Below, piece after piece: positions 8,139 through 16,228 of a stretch of 64,000 nucleotides of DNA (position 1 is its first letter; every line of letters begins with the position of its first letter). Source of the stretch: Deltaproteobacteria bacterium HGW-Deltaproteobacteria-8 (lineage in GTDB: Bacteria > Desulfobacterota > Desulfovibrionia > Desulfovibrionales > Desulfovibrionaceae); contig PHAR01000006.1 in the NCBI GenBank assembly GCA_002840405.1, positions 152,471 to 216,470 on the forward strand, given 5' to 3'. The notes beneath the pieces are model-generated. The model made no database searches. It saw only the letters and a list, made by a program, of their open reading frames with translations, and was not told the DNA's origin. A program made the translations under genes and the position numbers.

Positions 8139-9842
8139 ATGAAAATTTGTTCGATCTCCATGCGTGTGGGCGCGGCGCTCAAGGACATGGGGCATGAAGT
8201 GCTGAGCTTCTGGCCCAAGGAGTCCCTGTTCGACCTCCAGGCGGCCCTGGCCGAGCAATCCTTCACCCCGGAGCTCATCATCCAGGAGGAGAACCTGGGG
8301 CAGCGGGTCGTGCTCCAGGGTCTGCGCCATTTCTCCTGCCCCAAGGTCTTCTGGTCGCTCGACACCCACCTCAACCTGTTCTGGCAGGCCCATTACTTCC
8401 GCCTCTTCGACGGGGTGCTGACCCCGCACGTGAGCATCCTGCAAAAGGATCTGCGGCCGCCGCACCCGCCCTTTGCCCGGCTGGCCATGTTCGGGGTCGA
8501 GCGGCCCTGGACGCCGTTTTCCCAGCGCCATAGCGACGTGGCTTTCGTGGGCCGCATCACGGAGCACCGGCCCCTGCGGCGCTGGCTGGCCGAGTTCCTG
8601 GCGGAGAACTTCGGCGCCAGGGTGGCCCAGGACATCTCCTTCGCCGAGATGCTGGACCTGTACTGCGGCTCCCGGCTGGCGCCCAACGAGTCCATGCTCT
8701 CGGAGGTCAACTTCCGGCTGCTGGAGGCCGCCTCCTGCGGCTGCCTGGTGCTCAGCCAGGACGTCGGCCCGGACCAGGACGTGCTCTTCGCTGGCGGGCG
8801 GGAGATCGAGACCTACGGCCATGTGCTGGAGCTCAAGGCCCTGCTGGAGCACTACGCCGCGCGGCCGGAGCTGGCCGAGCGCCTGGGCCGGGCGGCCTGG
8901 GAGCGGGTGCAGCGGGAGCATCTGGTGCGCCACCGCTGCCAGAGCATCCTGGACTTCGCCGCCCGGCTGGCCCCGGCCAGGACGCCTGCCCAGGACCTGG
9001 ACGCGGCGCACTGGCTGACCCTGGCGCATTTGCAGCGGGCCGGGATGGTGGCGGTTTCCACGGACGAGCTGGCCCAGGCCCTGGGCAGGCTTTCGCCCAC
9101 GCCCGAGGTTGTGTCCGTGCTGCTGACGCTGCTGGTGGAAAGCGGGCAGAAGGACGCGGCCCTGGCGCTGCTGCACCGGATCGTGTCCGGGGGGGCGCAG
9201 CCGGGCAAGCCAGATCAACCAGTCCAGCCCGGTCAAATGAACCAGCTGGACGTCAACCTGGACGTCAACCTGGACGTCAATCTGGCAGGCTCCCTGGCCG
9301 GAGTTTTTCTGGGCGACTGGAACCTGGCCCGGCGGTTCTGGCACCGGCACGCGGACGCAAAGGCGACGGGCAGGGTTGCGCCCGGAAGCCCGGCCCAGCT
9401 GTGCCTGCTGTGGGCCAGGGAGCTGGCTGGCGTCGGGCGGCTCGGCTCGGCCGGCTTTGCCTACGACCCCACCGCGCACCTGCCCAAGGCCGCCGTGGAA
9501 TGCCTGTACCTGGCCCAGCGGCTGGACCCGCAGGATCTGGAGGCCACCCGCCGCCTCGCGGCCCTGACCTCGACCCTGCGCGGGCACGACTTCATCCAGC
9601 TGGGGCACCTGTCCCATCTGGCCCTGCACGCGCCTGAGGATTGGCGCACCGGTCTGCAGCTGGGCATGGCGAACCTGAAGGCCTTTCGCCTGCGGGTGGG
9701 ACTGGAGGAGATTATTCAGGCCAGGGACAAGGCCGTGGGCCAGGGCAGGGAGGAAAGCTTTTCCCGGATGCTGTCGGCCCTGGACCCCAAGGGATTTGCG
9801 TGCGCTGCCCTGGCCGGGCAGGGGCGACCCGTTCAGCCCTGA
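8139..9842 (+). CDS. CgeB-like glycosyltransferase with a C-terminal helical (TPR-like) extension
   Basis: Predicted 567-residue cytoplasmic glycosyltransferase. Residues 1-320 look like the spore-maturation CgeB / GT-B type: the N-terminus is MKICSIS followed by ALKDMGHEVLSF, and the C-terminal Rossmann part has NFRLLEAASCGCLVLSQD with a terminal helix LGRAAWERVQREH. The remainder is alanine and leucine rich and probably helical repeat. It contains a threefold LDVN repeat. The start at 8139 was chosen on the N-terminal strand pattern; upstream codons to 7992 are low-complexity GC sequence with no coding look. It faces the DUF115 gene, and with that and the GT2 gene it forms a likely glycosylation cluster. 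Confidence 0.75.
   Translation: MKICSISMRVGAALKDMGHEVLSFWPKESLFDLQAALAEQSFTPELIIQEENLGQRVVLQGLRHFSCPKVFWSLDTHLNLFWQAHYFRLFDGVLTPHVSILQKDLRPPHPPFARLAMFGVERPWTPFSQRHSDVAFVGRITEHRPLRRWLAEFLAENFGARVAQDISFAEMLDLYCGSRLAPNESMLSEVNFRLLEAASCGCLVLSQDVGPDQDVLFAGGREIETYGHVLELKALLEHYAARPELAERLGRAAWERVQREHLVRHRCQSILDFAARLAPARTPAQDLDAAHWLTLAHLQRAGMVAVSTDELAQALGRLSPTPEVVSVLLTLLVESGQKDAALALLHRIVSGGAQPGKPDQPVQPGQMNQLDVNLDVNLDVNLAGSLAGVFLGDWNLARRFWHRHADAKATGRVAPGSPAQLCLLWARELAGVGRLGSAGFAYDPTAHLPKAAVECLYLAQRLDPQDLEATRRLAALTSTLRGHDFIQLGHLSHLALHAPEDWRTGLQLGMANLKAFRLRVGLEEIIQARDKAVGQGREESFSRMLSALDPKGFACAALAGQGRPVQP
9246..9285 (+). repeat. 12-base tandem repeat, 3.3 copies, inside the CgeB-like gene
   Basis: CTGGACGTCAAC is repeated at 9246, 9258 and 9270 (the last with one change), followed by a partial copy. 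It encodes LDVN three times in frame. Such perfect short repeats can change copy number without breaking the frame. Confidence 0.85.
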
Positions 9843-9998
9843 GCAGGCTTCGGGCCGGGCCAACCCCGTTGGGATGGGCCAGTCGGGATGGGCCAGGGTT
9901 CTTTCAGCGGTCCAGTCAGTGTCTCGTCAGGATCATTTCAGGGTCGGGCAGAGCCGTGCCGGGGGTCGGCCCGCTCCGCTTCGCGCCCGCCGCCCTGT

Positions 9999-11810
9999 TC
10001 AGCACAGGGGCGTGTAGGCCAGCAGCTCCTCGGCATCCAGGACATTGTCGCCCGCGATGAGCGACAGGGCGTAGTGGAACTCCCGTGCGCAGGCCGGGGC
10101 CACGAGCAGCACGTCCTGGTGGCGCATCCAGTCGTGCAGCGCTGCCAGCTCCAGGCCGCCGCCCGTGGGCTGCACGCGTCCGGGGTCCAGGGTCTGGATG
10201 CCCAGGCAGCGCCAGTCCCAGCCGGGCTGCAGGCGGCCCAGGCGCGCAACAGTTTCGGCTTCCTCCTCCGCCGTGCAGAGCACAGGCACGGCCGCGCCCT
10301 TGGCGGCCTGGCAGTGCAGGGCCGCCACGTTGCGGGCGAACCGCACCGCAGCAAGCATCTCGTCCGCCAGATTCTCCGCCAGTCGCTCCAGGTTGTCCGC
10401 CCCGGCGGGCCGGAACCAGGGCAGGTTCGCGGCGACGTAGCTGTAATAGGGGTGCTGGCGCACGGCGTCCGGGTCGGCGCAGCGCAGGCAGGAGAGCAGG
10501 TCGCGGCTGCGCCGGGCGTCCTCCAGGGTGCTGGCGCACTGCGCGCGCAGGACAGGGAGGCGGATCTGCTCCGGCCTGGCGGCGGCCTGGTCGGCCTTGG
10601 CCAGGAAGGCGGCCTTGTCCAGCACCGGGGCCTCAAGCGCCTGGTCCTGGGTCATGGGCGCGCAGACCTCCGGGTCCAGCAGGCTGTACGGGGAGAGGTT
10701 GTGGAAGGTGGTGCCCAGGCTGGCCTGAATCTCCCGCGCGAACATTTCGGTCTCGGCGGCGGTGGCGAAAAATTGCAGGGTGGTGCTGGCCGTCCGTCCG
10801 TTCATGTCCGGCGTGCTGACCAGATTGTACCGGCTGGTCAGGGGCTCTGACTGCTGCGTGTCTGCCTGCCGCAGTTCTGGCTGGGGCGGCGTGGGCTCTT
10901 GTGGCGCCAGCTGGCTGCCGCTGCCCCCGTTGTAATAGACATCGGCCCCGAGCAGGCGCAGGTCCACCCCGGCCAGCAGCACCTTGGGGGCGTGGAGGGC
11001 CTCGGCCGCGCCCAGGCAGGCCAGCAGGGAGCTCAGCCAGGATTCCCGGATGCGCGCCGGGTTCGGCAGCACGCCGAGGTCGAAGCTGTCGATGAAGAAC
11101 ACCCGCCGGAAGCGTGGCGCGAAGGTGCGGATGGGCGCCATGGACAGCGCCAGCAGCACCGACTCCGGGTACCTGTCGTCCGGGTGGTGGAAGTGCTCCT
11201 GCAGGGGCACGGTGTCCAGCTGCACGAGCACGTCGGGCTTGACGCCGCAGGCGCGCAGGAAGGGCAGCACCCTGGAGATGGTGACGATGAGGTAGCGTCG
11301 GGCAAGCTCCGGCAGCCGGTCTTTGATGAGCCCCAGCGACGGTCCGGGCAGCAGCAGCAAACAGGGCAGGCCCACGGCCGTGTCGCGCAGCTTGTCCACT
11401 AGGCAGTGTCGCAGGTGCAGGGGCGTGTTGCGGTACCGGTTCAGCACGTGCAGGAATTCCGGGGGGGTCTCCGCCGGCCGCAGCCCCACGGGATCGGGGA
11501 TGCGGGTGCTGTAGGCGGGCAGCTCCACATACTTGGCGTACAGGTAGGCCAGAAGCTTCTGCGCGCGCAGCACCAGGTGCGGGTTGCGGGCGTGCTCCTC
11601 CCTGGAGGTCACGACCACGAGCCCGGAGGCCATGAGCCGCAGGTCAATGCCCTTGATCCGCTCCAGGGCCGCCTCGTCGACGCGGTACAGCACCAGCAGC
11701 CGGTTCGCCGGCAGCGACGGGATCTGCGCCGGGCGGCCCAGGCAGACCACGAACTGCTCCGCCACCGGGGGCACGGTGTCGATGACGGCGAGAAAGCTGG
11801 GCTGGGGCAT
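9999..11810 (-). CDS. DUF115 / 6-hydroxymethylpterin pyrophosphokinase MptE-like protein (motility-associated Maf type)
   Basis: 603 residues with the DUF115 core in the middle: PCLLLLPGPSL, then VTISRVLPFL, KPDVLVQLDTV and VLLAGVDLRLLGADVYYNG. Bacterial members include the Maf proteins of Campylobacter and related genera, which are needed for flagellin glycosylation with sialic-acid-like sugars. No signal peptide is visible, so it should be cytosolic. The stop lies 156 bases from the end of the convergent CgeB-like gene. The GT2 gene is upstream on the same strand with a 23-base gap, so the two are co-transcribed. Family is fairly sure; the sugar donor cannot be inferred. Confidence 0.8.
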   Translation of the reverse strand: MPQPSFLAVIDTVPPVAEQFVVCLGRPAQIPSLPANRLLVLYRVDEAALERIKGIDLRLMASGLVVVTSREEHARNPHLVLRAQKLLAYLYAKYVELPAYSTRIPDPVGLRPAETPPEFLHVLNRYRNTPLHLRHCLVDKLRDTAVGLPCLLLLPGPSLGLIKDRLPELARRYLIVTISRVLPFLRACGVKPDVLVQLDTVPLQEHFHHPDDRYPESVLLALSMAPIRTFAPRFRRVFFIDSFDLGVLPNPARIRESWLSSLLACLGAAEALHAPKVLLAGVDLRLLGADVYYNGGSGSQLAPQEPTPPQPELRQADTQQSEPLTSRYNLVSTPDMNGRTASTTLQFFATAAETEMFAREIQASLGTTFHNLSPYSLLDPEVCAPMTQDQALEAPVLDKAAFLAKADQAAARPEQIRLPVLRAQCASTLEDARRSRDLLSCLRCADPDAVRQHPYYSYVAANLPWFRPAGADNLERLAENLADEMLAAVRFARNVAALHCQAAKGAAVPVLCTAEEEAETVARLGRLQPGWDWRCLGIQTLDPGRVQPTGGGLELAALHDWMRHQDVLLVAPACAREFHYALSLIAGDNVLDAEELLAYTPLC

Positions 11811-11833
11811 TCAGGTCTCCGGTTCAGGTCGGT

Positions 11834-13450
11834 TTATGGCAGCAGGCTCAGGTTGTCGAGCTTGCGCAGCTCGTCCATGTGCAGGATGTGCTTGTAGAAC
11901 AGCTTGATGTCATTGCCGACGCTGTTGCCTGTGCGGGCGAAATCCGCCGCGTCCGAGTGCAGGCCCGTGCCCGATGACTGGTGGTGCACGCAGGTGACCA
12001 GGCCGCAGTACATGACCTTGTAGCCGGCCAGGCACAGGCAGAGGTCGTGGTCGATGTCGTCCACCTGGGACGGGGAGAAGCGGATATCGAAGCTGGGGCA
12101 AGCGCGCAGGGCCTCGGTGCGCAGCAGGTGCAGGCAGCCCATGACCGAGCGCGTCTCGCGGAGGAAGTCGTAGGCGCCGTTGTCGTACTGGTGCTGGGGC
12201 ACGGGCAGGCACAGCTTGAGCAGGTCGTCCCGGGCCACGCTGACGTAGCGGAAGAGATACTGGAATTTCGCCGGGCGGCCCGGAAACACCACCTTGCCCC
12301 CGACCACGGCGATTTTGGCGTCGCGCTGGGCCACGGTCAGGTACCACTCCAGCCAGTCCTCGGGCACGTCCACGTCGTCGTCCAGGAAGGCCACGTACTC
12401 GCTCTCCCAGGTGGAAGGCAGGTTGATGAGCCAGTTGCGCGCGGCTGGCGCGCCGATGTTCACGTGCAGCGGGATGATGGTGAAGGTGTTGGCGGGGAAC
12501 AGTTTTTGCGCCCACTGGGCCACGGCCAGGCTGTCGTCGGTGCAGCCGTTCAGCAAAACCGTGATGGAGGCCGGGCCGATGTTCGAGCCCGCCAGGCTGG
12601 CCAGGGTGGCCTTGAGCTTCTTGGCCTTGTTGTACGAATAGAGGTAGATGGCGACCTTCTTCTGGGCCACGAGCTCGGGCCGCTTCCGGCTGGGGCTTCT
12701 GAGCTCGGCCAGGCGGAAGCGCACCGGGGCCTGGGCCGGGTCCAGGGCCAGGGAGCGCTGGTACAGGTCCACGGCCCTTGGGATGTCGCCGCGCTGGCGG
12801 GCCACCTCTGCGGCGAAGTTCAGGTTCACCTCGCGCTGGTCTTCGGGGGGCAGGGTTGCCCAGAGCCTCTCGGCCTCGTCCAGCTGGCCCATGGCCGCGT
12901 AGTGGCGGAAGAGCATGCCGTTGAAGTCGTCCTGCAGCCGCTTGGGGCACAGGAACTTGGGCAGCCAGGCGGTGGGCAGCCTGCCCATGACGAAGTCCGC
13001 CTCCAGGAGTTTGCCTGCTGCCAGGGCGTAGTTCGGGTAGGCGTCCAGGAGGGTGTTCAGGAAGAGCACGATGTCCTCGGCGTCCCTGGTCTGGTCCAGG
13101 CCTTCGATCATGTGGAAGGTCTCGGCCTGGGTGTTGGTCCTGTCCAGGATCTCGACCTTCAGGCGCGAGGCGGGGTCGTCCATCACGGCTTTGGTGCGGA
13201 TGTTGACCCGGTTAAAGGGTGACAGCTGGAGGGTCTTGTCGATGAGGTATTCCAGGGGCTGCCGGGCGATGGCCGCACCCTCGGCGTTGAACCCGGCCAG
13301 GAAGCGGTTCATGTAGCAGACCGTCAGGTCCTTATCCAACAGGAAGTTGGCCTGGTAGTTCCGGAAGTGGACCAGCACCTCCTCGATGGAGAGGAACGCA
13401 AGCTCGCCAGAAAGCCCCTCGGAGATGATGCGGAAATATTCTGCGTTCAT
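11834..13450 (-). CDS. Family 2 glycosyltransferase with N-terminal helical/TPR-like region
   Basis: 538 residues. Residues 1-270 are helical, with a TPR-like stretch around GDIPRAVDLYQRSLALDPAQ. The GT-A domain begins at KKVAIYLYSYNKAKKL and has VLLNGCTDDS, the DXD-type metal site YVAFLDDDVDVPEDW, and a later DDIDHDLCLCLAG segment as expected for the catalytic base region. The start at 13450 has AAGGG six bases upstream; an in-frame start 14 codons earlier lacks this. It is the first gene of a two-gene minus-strand unit with the DUF115 gene. Role in flagellar or surface glycan synthesis is inferred from neighbours. Confidence 0.85.
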   Translation of the reverse strand: MNAEYFRIISEGLSGELAFLSIEEVLVHFRNYQANFLLDKDLTVCYMNRFLAGFNAEGAAIARQPLEYLIDKTLQLSPFNRVNIRTKAVMDDPASRLKVEILDRTNTQAETFHMIEGLDQTRDAEDIVLFLNTLLDAYPNYALAAGKLLEADFVMGRLPTAWLPKFLCPKRLQDDFNGMLFRHYAAMGQLDEAERLWATLPPEDQREVNLNFAAEVARQRGDIPRAVDLYQRSLALDPAQAPVRFRLAELRSPSRKRPELVAQKKVAIYLYSYNKAKKLKATLASLAGSNIGPASITVLLNGCTDDSLAVAQWAQKLFPANTFTIIPLHVNIGAPAARNWLINLPSTWESEYVAFLDDDVDVPEDWLEWYLTVAQRDAKIAVVGGKVVFPGRPAKFQYLFRYVSVARDDLLKLCLPVPQHQYDNGAYDFLRETRSVMGCLHLLRTEALRACPSFDIRFSPSQVDDIDHDLCLCLAGYKVMYCGLVTCVHHQSSGTGLHSDAADFARTGNSVGNDIKLFYKHILHMDELRKLDNLSLLP

Positions 13451-14051
13451 GTGTTGCCCTTGGTTTGTTCTTCTGCCCGACCATACCCGCAAGCAGCTTC
13501 TGCCGCAACGCAGGTCAGGCTGTCAGCGTCGCCTCCCGGCAGGATTGACCACCCGCCCTGGAGCTAGGCCGGGGAGCAGGCAGGCCCGCGTCGGCCGCCA
13601 GACGCAGGGCAGCGGCAGTTGTTTGACTGCCATGCCGGGCTGGCGCGCTTCCTGGTTGCGCCAGCATCCTTACACAGGCCCCAGGCTGCGCCAGTGCGCG
13701 GCAGGGACAGGAGCCGGTGCGGAGCAGCATCCTCCTGCAAGTTCTCGCATCAGCAATTCCAGTTGCCCGGAAAATATTCACATTCCGTGCCATTCCTGGC
13801 GCTTTGGCCGGGTTGGAGTGCGAGCGCGCATGATGCGAGGGCAGGCCGTGCCGCTCCCCCCCCCTTGCACGACCCTTGACGCTTTCCGCTCCATCCCTGT
13901 TGGTTGGCAAGCGCCACGCCGGGATTGCGGAGGGCGGCGAACACTCGGGAGCCTCTTGGCACGCCGGGGCGATTGTCCTTGAACCAAAGAATGTTACATG
14001 CAAGGATGAAATGGAGTATGATTGGATAACTTATGTAAGGAGCTGAATCTG
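13451..14051. other. Gene-free divergent intergenic region of about 600 bases
   Basis: No convincing coding frame is seen. Composition is GC rich to about 13740 and then becomes AT richer towards the hydrolase promoter. A C-run (nine or more) occurs near 13856-13864. It must carry the promoters of both divergent units. Confidence 0.6.
13994..14022 (+). promoter_or_regulatory. Sigma-70-type promoter for the secreted alpha/beta hydrolase
   Basis: TTACAT (13994) and TATGAT (14017) are separated by 17 bases, 29 bases ahead of the chosen start codon. This is a sequence match only. Confidence 0.5.
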
Positions 14052-15356
14052 ATGGGAAAAATGAAATGCGCTCTCCTGGCTCCCCTGTGTCTGGCCTTGA
14101 TCCTTCTGCTGCCCGTAGCCCAGAGCCAGGCGGCGCAGGGCGGCTCGGGCGTTGCGAAGGTCGCAAGGAAGCAGAAGAAGTTTGATGCCCATGAGTCCTT
14201 TGCCCGGCTGCACTTCAAGGACCAGGAGATGGATTTCGCCTTTGCCCTGATCCTGGGCGCCACCATGAACCATGGTTGCGAGATCGGCGAGGCCTACGCC
14301 ACAGTCACGAACATCAAGGAAGGCAGCGCCGCGAGCTGGCAGGACGAGTGGATCAAGATGGCCGGGCGCGTTGCGGCCAGGGGCGAGGCCTCGCTGGCCA
14401 GGGGCCACCGGGTCAGCGCGCGCGAGCAGTTCCAGCGCGCGTCGTACTACTACCGGGCGTCCCTCATTTCCATGCTGCCGGACGACCCGAAATTCAAGTC
14501 CACGGGGCTGAAGAGCCGGGCGTTGCTGAAAAAGGCCGGCACGCTGTTCGACCCGCCCCTGGAGTACATCGAGATCCCCTTCGAGGGCACGGTCCTGCCG
14601 GGGTATTACCGCGAGGCCGACTGCGGCGCCAAGCAGTGCAAGACCCTGGTCATGCTTGGCGGAGGGGAAACCTTTGCCGAGGATCTTGTGTTCTACATCG
14701 CGCCCCAGGCCTATGACCGGGGCTACAACTTCATCACCGTGGATCTGCCGGGGCAGGGCCTGCTGCCCCTGGAGGGAAAGGTTTTCCGCGCCGACGTGGA
14801 AGTTCCGGTCAAGGCTGTGCTGGACTATGTCCTGGCCCGGCCGGAGGTCGCGCCGGACCGGTTGGCGGCCTACGGCATCAGCGGCGGCGGCGGGTTTGTG
14901 CCCAGGTCGGCCATGCATGATCCCCGCATCAAGGCCATCGCCATGAACAGCGCCGTGGTGGACGCCTACCCTCTGTTCGCGTCCATGCCGGTGGCTACGG
15001 CCACCCAGGACGTGGTGCGCGGCTGGTCCAGCTTCAAGCGCAACACGGTTGAGGGCATCGCCTGGCGCTGGGGCGTGGCCATGGACAACATCCCCGGCCT
15101 GGTCCCGGCCAACAAGGGCTTTGACTTCGATCCCGCGAAGGTGACCTGCCCAGCGCTGCTCATCGTCGGCGAGGGCGAGTACGGCAACGCGGAGGTTAAA
15201 AGGCAGCAGCAGGTGTGCTACGACGCGCTGCCGAATCCGCAGAAGAAGCTTGTGGTCACCCCGGCCAACGAGGGCGCGTCCAACCACTGCATCACCGAAA
15301 ACCGCAGCGTCATGAGCCAGGTGGTCTTCGACTTCTTTGACGAGGCCTTCAAGTAG
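14052..15356 (+). CDS. Secreted alpha/beta-hydrolase (FrsA/DUF1100-like esterase type)
   Basis: 434 residues with a signal peptide (MGKMKCALLAPL... ending near SQAAQ), so periplasmic or exported. A helical N-terminal cap domain of about 150 residues precedes the hydrolase fold: TLVMLGGGETF, a strand FITVDLPGQG, the nucleophile elbow YGISGGGG (serine in GxSxG), and a late strand PALLIVGEGEYGN with an acid. The catalytic histidine is probably in GASNHCITENR. The fold order matches FrsA-like and 2,6-dihydropseudooxynicotine hydrolase-like enzymes. AAGGAG sits ten bases before the ATG; an upstream TTG at 14022 lacks a ribosome site. Substrate is unknown. Confidence 0.8.
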   Translation: MGKMKCALLAPLCLALILLLPVAQSQAAQGGSGVAKVARKQKKFDAHESFARLHFKDQEMDFAFALILGATMNHGCEIGEAYATVTNIKEGSAASWQDEWIKMAGRVAARGEASLARGHRVSAREQFQRASYYYRASLISMLPDDPKFKSTGLKSRALLKKAGTLFDPPLEYIEIPFEGTVLPGYYREADCGAKQCKTLVMLGGGETFAEDLVFYIAPQAYDRGYNFITVDLPGQGLLPLEGKVFRADVEVPVKAVLDYVLARPEVAPDRLAAYGISGGGGFVPRSAMHDPRIKAIAMNSAVVDAYPLFASMPVATATQDVVRGWSSFKRNTVEGIAWRWGVAMDNIPGLVPANKGFDFDPAKVTCPALLIVGEGEYGNAEVKRQQQVCYDALPNPQKKLVVTPANEGASNHCITENRSVMSQVVFDFFDEAFK

Positions 15357-15368
15357 GCTGGCTGGACG

Positions 15369-15402
15369 CCCCTGGCTCGCGGGATTCCATGAGCCGGGGG
15401 CT
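15369..15402. terminator. Hairpin between convergent hydrolase and LOG-family genes
   Basis: CCCCTGGCTC pairs with GAGCCGGGGG across a 12-base loop and is followed by CTTT. The T-tract is weak, so this is a possible terminator only. Confidence 0.4.
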
Positions 15403-15471
15403 TTGGGGTCCGGGAGAAGCGGGCAGAGGCTCGGGCAAAGGCCGGAGGTCCTGCTCTGGCCTTGCGCGGTG

Positions 15472-16056
15472 TTACAGCGCCTGCGGCTTGGTCACCCATT
15501 TGGCGACGGTGGGGGCCGTGTAGGTGTCGAAGCGGTCCAGCAGCGCGGCCGGGTCGGCCTCGCAGAGCAGCATGGCGCGGTGCGCGGCCATGATGAAGCC
15601 CTCGGTCGCGGCGTGGTCCAGGAAGGCGCAAAGCGTGGCGTAGTAGCCGTCCACATCGAGGAGCCCGCAGGGCTTCTTGTGGAAGCCCAGCTGCGCCCAG
15701 GTCATCACCTCGCACAGCTCCTCCAGGGTTCCCATGCCGCCGGGCAGGGCGATGAAGCCGTCGGCCAGCTCGGCCATGAGGGCCTTGCGCTCGTGCATGG
15801 AGGCCACCACCCTGAGGTCGGACAGGCCCTTGTGGGCGAGCTCCTTCTGGCGCAGGGACTCCGGGATGACGCCGATGACCTCGCCCCCGGCGGCCAGGGC
15901 CGCGTTGGCCAGCTCGCCCATGAGCCCCACGCCCGCGCCGCCGTAAACCGTGGTCAGGCCCCGGCGGGCGATCTCCGCGCCAAGCGCGCGCGTGGTGGTG
16001 AGGTAGTTCGGGTTGGTGCCGGGGTTGGACCCGAGGAAGACGCAGACGCGGCGCAT
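15472..16056 (-). CDS. LOG-family protein (TIGR00730-type nucleotide 5'-monophosphate phosphoribohydrolase)
   Basis: 194 residues, the full length of the family. LOG proteins hydrolyse purine nucleoside 5'-monophosphates to base and ribose phosphate; in plants they activate cytokinins. The signatures are clear: VCVFLGSNPG at the N-terminus, VYGGAGVGLMG, and the catalytic PGGMGTLEEL with the preceding HERK. The start at 16056 has AAGGAG upstream; longer in-frame extensions run into the divergent xseA region and have no family similarity. It is cytoplasmic and monocistronic. The physiological substrate in bacteria is generally uncertain. Confidence 0.9.
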   Translation of the reverse strand: MRRVCVFLGSNPGTNPNYLTTTRALGAEIARRGLTTVYGGAGVGLMGELANAALAAGGEVIGVIPESLRQKELAHKGLSDLRVVASMHERKALMAELADGFIALPGGMGTLEELCEVMTWAQLGFHKKPCGLLDVDGYYATLCAFLDHAATEGFIMAAHRAMLLCEADPAALLDRFDTYTAPTVAKWVTKPQAL

Positions 16057-16228
16057 AGGTGGCTCCTTGCTGGTGGGGTATGCAAATACCGCCGCGTCAT
16101 TCGCGTTATTGCGGCGGGTGAACCCGCGCTGCATAGGGCGCGGCAGCGATTTGCGCAAGCCGGGGCGTTTGCCCGCCGCCCTGCGCCGGTTTTGGACAGC
16201 CGCCGGATTTCGGGGTAAGAGTCCGGCC

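Noticed and set aside
9246..9285. Short tandem repeats as a possible CRISPR
   Set aside because: The unit is 12 bases without spacers and lies in frame inside a gene. No CRISPR array was seen anywhere in the window.
6798..9863. 1000-codon minus-strand frame opposite the M48 protease and CgeB-like gene
   Set aside because: Shadow of plus-strand coding bias; composition is not protein-like and no ribosome site exists.
13491..14003. Open frames in both strands of the gap before the hydrolase gene
   Set aside because: They overlap each other, lack ribosome sites and give products without structure. Only a promoter was retained.
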